From: Thamnidium elegans
Taxonomy: Eukaryota > Mucoromycota > Mucoromycetes > Mucorales > Mucoraceae
Direction: 5' to 3'
Assembly (NCBI GenBank): GCA_025201345.1
Contig: JAIXMG010000013.1
Location: forward strand, 372,001 to 436,000
DNA length: 64,000 bases
The notes beneath the pieces were generated by a model, which was not told where the DNA came from, searched no databases, and saw only the letters and a list, made by a program, of their open reading frames with translations. A program made the position numbers and the translations under genes. Shown piece by piece: positions 57,000 to 64,000 of the stretch. Within the stretch, counting starts at the first letter, position 1. Each line of letters starts with the position of its first letter.

Positions 57000-58755
57000 A
57001 TTTGTGTATGAAAAAGAAACGCGGCAAAGGAAGAAGAAGCAAATATGTGTGTGAAAAAATATATGGAGTTTTAAATAGACTTTTTTTTTTCCTTTTTTTC
57101 CTCTTAATCTTAAACTATAGATGATTACACATAATATATTAAAAGAAAATGTATAATATACAGATAGTATCTAGAAGTAAAAAGGTCCCGGGGAAAAAAA
57201 GCATTGTAATCACAAGGCAGTAACTATGGTAAGATAAGGTAGATAAATTGTACGTAGGATACAAATATATGTAAGTTTTAGGAATATGTTTTATTTTTTA
57301 TCTCGATAAATTAGTTACTAGGAGGTTTCATTTTGAATTCTGTATTATAAATGAAGTTAAAGGCTCATTTCCCACGCCTTTTTTTTCGAATTAAAAACAA
57401 GATAGGTATGTAACATTGCATATCTTAAAAACTAGATTTAACCGAGGTAGTAGAGAGCTTGTTATGCAATGATCATAGATCTCGATTGCATTTGCTTGCG
57501 TAAAACCTTGCGCATTAATATTACGTAAGTTCCGAATACTATTCGTGCATGGCACTTGTCTACTCTAAGTATCATTTTTATTCTTATAGAATAAATCAAG
57601 GTTCTGGTTTAATATAAAAAATGGTACGTCTACAACCGAAGTGTTAACATTGCATTATTAAAAGAAGGATCTCGTGCTCTTGCAGGAACTATATCGAAAT
57701 GTATTCTATATTGAAGTGTGAGACTATATCGGAAGAAAGTAAGCTCGTAAAAGCCTCGCTATCTCTTACGCGTTTATTTTGCATTTGAAAATAGGATAAA
57801 TTTATTGAGTAAATTCCCCTTCCTCCCCCCCCCCTTTTTTTTTCTCATCCGAGAAGAATACATAACAGACATAGTATTTCAGAATACATACAATAGTATA
57901 TTTTATTACGTCCAATGATATCAATACTGAACTTTGATAAAAATTTGAGCATTGCAATGTATTAGATATTGTATTATATATCATAGTCGATGAAAGTTTT
58001 GATATAATGAATAAATAGCTTTTAAATATTTATAACTTTCGCGATGGAAGTGTCATCGATCATCTTTTAATTATGTTTATTTTAACACATATACATTTAA
58101 GCAATTAGTTAGTTTGTCCTGCCGTACACATCTGAGGTACACTGCAGTACCTTTATTCAGCTCGTGAATACGTTTATACACGTATATTTTAGAAAGGGTA
58201 TCGTTATAAATCAAAGAGGTTATAAAAACATAAAAGCAATTTGTCCTAATTTATTTGAAGAAATCGTATGAAAGCGTCTAGTCTTCAAGAGTGTATTATC
58301 TACTAATGTTATTCATAAACAAAAAGGGAAATAATCTAAATGATAGATAGAGGATAATGAAAAGTAATTACGCGTCATTTTAGTACATATATGTACTATT
58401 TTTAATAGCCATAAAATTTTCAAACGGTTCTAATGTTTGAATTTTTGTAAAAAAAACAGATAACTACACAACATATTTTTTTATATAGTAGCTTGGGAAA
58501 GTTCAGAAACTATTTAAAGCATTATAATCCATCATCATCCTTTTTTAAAACATTTAGTTTCTATACGAACATCCAGGCATCAATTCTAAAAAAGGTAGTT
58601 TTAACAGTTTAAAATAAGGTGTTTTCTGTGTATAATTAAAAGTCAGGAAATGGTTCTTTCTCCCAAGTTACTTAGTGAAAATTAGTCGTCAAGACATTAT
58701 CTTTAACATCAAATATTTCAAACCGCTTGCTTTTTTATATTTTTCTCTATTTTTT

Positions 58756-59434
58756 CTACTTTTTTTGTGATCGGTCATTTTTGGCCATTTTTGATCATTT
58801 TGGGGGGTCAACCCCTTTTGTTTTTCGTTTTTTTTTCTCAGACTTTTCGCAATTACTCCGGACCTACTTTGCTTTTTTTTATGAAAAAAACAATTCTAAT
58901 AAAGTACTCTTTTAGGCGCATTTAATCCATTTAAAAGTATATTTTTACTAAAAATACTGACCGAGTAATCAACGTTTAAAGACGTTTTTTTTTTACTAAA
59001 ATTCGAGTTAAGCGGAACTTAAAATAGCGTTTTCTCGCTCAGTTTTGGTTGTAACGCTTTTATTTATAAGTAAACTGTAAAAGTTTTTTAAAGATCTATA
59101 ATTGTTGCTATAACCAAAAATAGTAACAAAAAACTACATTTTATATAACCACGTAAATGAAAAAATCGAGAAAAATTGTTACACAAAAAACGCGTGTCAT
59201 TTTTCCAAAAAAAAAGTTATTTTTAAACAGTGATTACTCTTTCAATTTTTGAATTAAAAATTTGATTTAAAATGGATTAGATGCGTCTAAACGAGTACTT
59301 TACTATCCTTGTTTTTTCCACAAAGAAAACCAAATTGGATCCGGAGTAATCGCAAAAAAACCGTGATTTTTGGCCAAAAAACAAAAGGGGTTGACCCTCA
59401 AAAATGAAAATCGAAAAAAAAACAAAAAAAGTGC
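58756..59434. repeat. Large imperfect palindrome (two arms of about 235 bp), foldback or MITE-like element
   Basis: The left arm (58756-58990) and right arm (about 59210-59434) are reverse complements with mismatches and small gaps. Matching blocks are GGGTCAACCCC (58805) with GGGGTTGACCC (59387), ATTACTCCGG (58852) with CCGGAGTAAT (59341), AGTACTC (58903) with GAGTACT (59293), and GAGTAATC (58963) with GATTACTC (59232). All four give the same axis near 59101, so the structure is a single palindrome. No open frame lies inside. Target-site duplications could not be fixed. Confidence 0.85.
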
Positions 59435-59656
59435 GTTTTTAATTTTTTTTTATCAAAGATGTATTTGAAACAACTATTTTGTATTATACAACTTGGGTTC
59501 GAAACGCGTTTCCTGTTTCTTAATAAATTAAAGACTATTATTTATTATAGCTGCTAAAATTAGCAGTGATTTCCTGTGTAAGCGATTGTTTAAACTCCAG
59601 AATCTCAATGAGCTTCTTTTTCTTTAGCAGTGTTTGTTTTTAAGGCTACCCCTTTT

Positions 59657-59659
<3 letters not shown>

Positions 59660-59695
<36 letters not shown>
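59660..59695. repeat. Poly(T) tract, T36
   Basis: Thirty-six uninterrupted T residues in non-coding DNA about 225 bp beyond the palindrome. Confidence 0.9.
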
Positions 59696-59696
<1 letters not shown>

Positions 59697-60902
59697 TTTG
59701 AATTAAATCACATCCTTTAAAGTGATGAGTGAGATATACGCGATTCCAAAACTTTAAATTTGAAAGCTACACAAAGTTTACTTTCTGTTTGTTGTATTTG
59801 ACGACGGTATATATAGTTTGTACTTTTTAACCCAATTATAAACTCTTTTTTTTTTTTTTTAGTATATGACCCCTTTACTTAATTTACTAATTTAAATTAC
59901 AAGAATTTATTGTGCTCGTAACAAGTGCGTCAGATCTCTTTTTAAAAGAGCGGATTTAGTATGCAGTGACATATTGAGAGAGAAAATGTACTACAAGGAT
60001 CTCGGTCTACATTCTTATTGGTGCTACTCAAGATGAATCATTGGTGAGTTTAGGCTAGTTGCGTACAATCTAAGTTACATAATATTTTGTCTACACTTGA
60101 CGAAATATAAAAACAGGGAGGGGTTTAGTGGTAAATAGAACAAAGTGTAGTTTATTGCATTGATCTGAGCATTTGTATAGTTTACAAAATATCTTTGACG
60201 TAATAGAGTACGACTTCAAAAAAGGAAGAAAACATTGATCGTGTTTTTATCGAATGTGTTTTTCTCGGCGTCAAAAATAAACTTTAGTTGAACCTGTTTG
60301 AAAGTTAAGCATTAATTAGAAAGAATGTTTTCTCACATTCATATCAAGATACAGTTTTTTTTTTTCTTTCTTACCAATAATGATAGGTTCCATTACCCCT
60401 TATACAAATAAAACGATTTACTTTTGTAACTTTTTGACTTGAACGGCTTTTTGGTTTGTGTAATAACTGTTTTCTAGTTTCTGCGCGATTTTTTTTTTTA
60501 AAAAAAACACGGTGATAAAAAAATAAAAGGTTTTTACACACATGCTTATCAATTTATCTATTCTTTATGAGTACTTTTTTTCTAATGAATGACTCTTTTT
60601 GTGTGTGCTCAAATATATATATAAAGGTCCCCATGGATAATATACTAAATTAAGTAAAGTTTGTGATTTAAATAAATAAAAAATCTCCAATGAGAAAAAA
60701 CTTTAAAATTTTTTTAAGATAGTAACAGTAACATTTTTTTTTTTTTTTTTAAATATGATTAAACAGATTTATACAAGTAATAATATTGGAAAGAGAATAT
60801 AGAAAGGGTTGTTGGGTCATAAAAAAAAAAAAAAAAAAAGAGAAGGGGAAATTTATACATAAGGGGGAGGGGGGAAGCATAGAATAAAAAAAAAAAGAGG
60901 GC

Positions 60903-63368
60903 TTAGAACGTATAAAACATATCAGTGTTGTAAATAACACCATCACCTCGTACAAATAAAAGAGGAATTTTATGCATTTGAGTGTTATCAGGATCAAGGA
61001 CAGAAATAGGACTATCCAGTAATTCTTGAATATCGGGTATGTTACAAGAAATGCTATCTCGAGATTTATACTCTGTACGTGGTGATTTAATATCTCCAAA
61101 CCAAATGGATACATCTCTGGTGAAATTTTCTCCAGTCAAGTTTAATACATGAGATCGTTTATTGTAATGTAACTGTTGGTTACTTGTTAAGATTGGAAAA
61201 GGAGTGATTGAATTTGCTGAAAGGTTATTTGGATTAAATGGCGAATTTAAATCAACAATTGCTGAAGGTGGTGTCCAAAATTTATAACTTAAGCTATCGG
61301 TACCAACAATAGTCCAAACTGACGCATCAGATACATCTTCTGTCCAACATGCTCCGTTTACTTGATATAATCCTCCATCCGATCCAATACTACTACGACG
61401 ATCATGAGATGATGTGCTACTACGACGACCAGCGCCAGGTTCTGTTTTTATGGGTACTAATCCATCATTTAATGAATTTACTCGTCTTCGGTTTTTGTTG
61501 GTAAGTGAATTAGTGGATATAGATGAAGTAGGATATTTTGGTAACGACATTGGTTTGACTGAATTCACATCACAAGAGACACGTCTTTTACGAGTTACTT
61601 TACCATTTTCTTGATGTGAAACAACTGATGATAAAAGGTCGTAGTTTCCAAATGAATTTACATCGTTCCAGGGAGGTAAAACTGAAGAATCCATTGATGG
61701 TGCTGCTGGTATAGGTGTATTGATAGTACGGGGCACAACAAAGCTACGTTCGGTAGTGGTTTTATGCATACCAACTACATCATTTAAACAAGCTAAATAG
61801 GTTACAGCTTGACTTGTTTGAGGTAACATTAATTCAGATGTGTTTAATTGGTTTAATGGCATGATAGGATGAGGTTGAAAGTTAGCCTTGTTATTATGAG
61901 CAATGGAAGGATCTTGAACAATTTGAAATGCAATCTTATGTAATTGAGACACAGGATCACCAAGAGCTTCGTCACCACATTCGCCGCCAGTTGCACCGGA
62001 TAAATCACAAAGTCGGTTACCACCCATAATCATGCTGCCTTTGTCAACTTTTCGAATCACCATCACAGGGCTAACTAAACCGGTAGAAACACATTGTAAG
62101 ACAACAGCTTGGTTGTAATGAAGAGCAATAGGTTGTTGACCAGTAGCGGTATGTAATGCAATAGCAGGTGGAGCAGGAAAATGAGGGTTGTCAGGATGAT
62201 GGTTGCGAGTGTTTAATGGAGGTGTGTCAGGAGATCTCGATGTATCGACAATCCAAATAACAAAGGGGTCCCAAGAACCTGTTCTAGCAACAAAACAAGT
62301 GCCTCCACCGTTATTTTTATCTTCTGCTGTAGAAACACCCAAGTACTTTGTTGAAACTGTTTGTGAACGTATACGATTAAACAAGGAAATTGTAGTTCCA
62401 TGATGAATACAAACTAAAAAAAAAAAAAAAAAAAAAAAATTAGTTTATTGTCACACAGTCATATGATATATATAAAAATAAAAAATAAAAACTTACGTTC
62501 CATGTTTTTAACACTTTGCCTCTTTTTTGATGGTTTACTAATCACTTTAATACCTTTCGAAGCAAAAGTACCAAGATGAATACCGTTTCCCAAATTAATT
62601 TTAACCAGTACTTCTACTCGCTTTCTTTTTTCGTCGGCGTCATTTATATGCAGATGCTTGGATACACAATTTCCCGACAGATTTGTATCACCATTATTAG
62701 CTGAATTGACTGCACAAGATGTATCAAGTAAGGAGCCAGTTGTTGTATTGTACCATTCAATCACTCCGTTTTGGCTCGTCTTTTCGCCTGAAATATGAAC
62801 AACTAAACTTGGTGCGTTTAATTTAGTGTCTGATAAATTTCTAGCCCACCAGGAAGAGGAACCCGAAAGTACTGTAGAAGGTGGTGGGCACAAGAACCTT
62901 TATATATATATTAGTTTTATTTATCGCACAAATTTTTTTTTTTTTTTTTTTTTTTTTACCTTTTCTCTGTACCATAACTCTTTTGTGCAACTTTACTGGT
63001 CAAGATGGTAATCTTTCTTTCGTTTTCAAAAGTAGTAAGGTATTTTTGTACAAGAGGTTTTAAAGTAGAAGCGTTATTTGTTCCTTGTATGATACGGGAA
63101 GAAATATCAAGTTGTTTGTTACGATTTCTAGCTTCCAGGTCCATATCTTCATCTTCTTCTTCTGGAATAGAAGGGTGCTGTTGTTGGTATGTTTGAATAG
63201 AAGTAGGTGGACTTGGTGATGCATTATGAGGTGGAGAAGTGGATGAAGATGAAGATGAAGAACAAGATTTTCTTTTGGTCATGGTAATATTGGGAGGCTG
63301 ATTTAAAAGCCAATTTGTTAAGTTGTTTACTTCGTCACCAGTACTGATAACAGATGGTGTGATTGTTG

Positions 63369-63401
<33 letters not shown>

Positions 63402-64000
63402 GATTCATCATAAAGTCATGAATTAAATCATCTGAAAAATGATGAGCACTTTCGAATGAATTATCCATAAGTATATCATCATCTTGTTTTAATGCATCGA
63501 GGAAACTTGGAGAGAAAAAGGCAGGAGTTGTAGGTGAAGCAGTAGAAATAGATGCGCGATGCATATCGATGGGTTCAGTACTGTGTTGATGATGAATTGG
63601 TAAATTATCTAGACGTAGTGACATGGCACGTCTGTGAATAATAGGTGCATTATTATTATTACCATTATCTACAGTGACAGAACTAGAAGATGACCATGAA
63701 GAAGGAAGAGAATTTCCACTACCAGTAGTAAGTAACTGCTCCAATTCATTATTGTTCCAGCCTAGTTTATCAAGTGAATGAAATTGCATATCTCCAACAG
63801 AAACAGAATGTCTTCTATGATCATGTTGATTATGAAATATAGTATCCAAATTAAAATCTTGTTGTTGTTGTTGTTGTTGTGGTTGTTGTTGTTGTGATTG
63901 TTGAGGTGAGTTTGGTGATGAATAAACAAAATCAGACCAACAAGTATTGATTGGTTTTGGTTCAATAAACTCTTGTTTTCTTTTACGTGTATTATCAGCC
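60903..64000 (-). CDS. CSL-family (RBP-Jkappa/Su(H)-like) transcription factor, cut by the right window edge
   Basis: DNA-binding protein of the family that mediates Notch signalling in animals; fungi have it without Notch (Cbf11/Cbf12 in fission yeast). The visible exons are 62960-64000 (open at the edge), 62497-62897 and 60903-62413. The N-terminal part is Ser/Asn-rich with polyglutamine (63374-63405 and 63860-63900). The CSL core begins QKSYGTEKRFLCPPP, then MELCIHHGTTISLFNRIRSQ and TVSTKYLGVS (Rel-homology N-terminal half and beta-trefoil). VVLQCVSTGLVSPVMVIRKV follows, and a C-terminal IPT/TIG-like region ends FVRGDGVIYNTDMFYTF. Long Ser/Arg-rich insertions lie in the beta-trefoil, as in other fungal CSL proteins. 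Both introns contain A/T tracts of about 24 bases. The true start lies beyond the window. Confidence 0.92.

Larger units (their letters stand above)
57000..60902. other. 3.9-kb non-coding stretch containing a large palindrome
   Basis: No gene is supported on either strand. It holds the imperfect inverted repeat at 58756-59434, a T36 tract at 59660-59695, a T10A8-type junction near 60490, and further A/T tracts next to the 3' end of the CSL gene. Confidence 0.5.

Noticed and set aside
59485..59515. GGGTTCGAAAC resembling a tRNA T-loop
   Set aside because: No paired arms, D-loop or acceptor stem could be found around it.
1..64000. CRISPR arrays, insertion sequences, rRNA genes and replication origins
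   Set aside because: No regularly spaced repeats, prokaryotic transposase genes or rRNA-like blocks were seen; short repeats are microsatellites or homopolymers.

Overview
This window looks like nuclear DNA of an early-diverging filamentous fungus, most likely of the Mucoromycota (Mucorales-like). The support is compositional and by gene content. Intergenic DNA is very AT-rich with long pure A/T tracts. Most genes are split by short GT-AG introns, mostly 50-90 nt. The proteins are eukaryotic and include fungus-specific ones (a WOPR regulator, a Vrg4-type GDP-mannose transporter, an OPT transporter). The species call is inference; no ribosomal RNA or tRNA gene was recognised.

Layout. 1-3.1 kb: a gene cut by the left edge, a coiled-coil gene with an unclear start and a decayed F-box gene, all on the minus strand. 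3.4-7.8 kb: GDP-mannose transporter (+), vitamin B6 synthase glutaminase (-) and the eIF4A-III helicase (-). 7.8-14.5 kb: mostly non-coding, with hairpin-forming sequence, around a RhoGEF gene (-). 14.5-17.1 kb: mitochondrial GrpE and a METTL25-like protein (+). 17.4-21.0 kb: ribosomal protein uL14 and a RanBPM/Gid1-type protein (-). 23-31.6 kb: SMYD protein (-), OPT transporter (+), LRR protein (-), ribosomal protein uS9 (+) and 14-3-3 (+). 31.8-37.8 kb: two SAC-domain phosphoinositide phosphatases, FIG4 and SAC1, head to tail. 39.4-41.4 kb: a WOPR regulator (-). 44-46.5 kb: PARN (+). 47.7-50.7 kb: small genes, namely a 73-aa hydrophilic protein, a secreted His/Asp/Glu-rich protein, and a divergent pair of SMP-domain-like proteins of 59 and 53 aa. 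51-57 kb: a bacterial-type cytidylate kinase (+), then ZIP9, COG8 and ketopantoate reductase (-). 57-60.9 kb: non-coding, holding a large imperfect palindrome. 60.9-64 kb: a CSL-family transcription factor (-) cut by the right edge.

There is no operon logic. Several products share membrane traffic and glycosylation (VRG4, COG8, SAC1, FIG4, ZIP9), but most genes are unrelated housekeeping genes. The least explained items are the roughly 680-bp palindrome near 59.1 kb, the small-gene cluster at 47.7-50.7 kb with TATA boxes and G-runs, the tandem FIG4-SAC1 pair, and the intron-containing bacterial-type cytidylate kinase. Exon borders were assigned by eye from GT/AG sites, reading-frame phase and recognisable protein motifs; transcript data would settle them.
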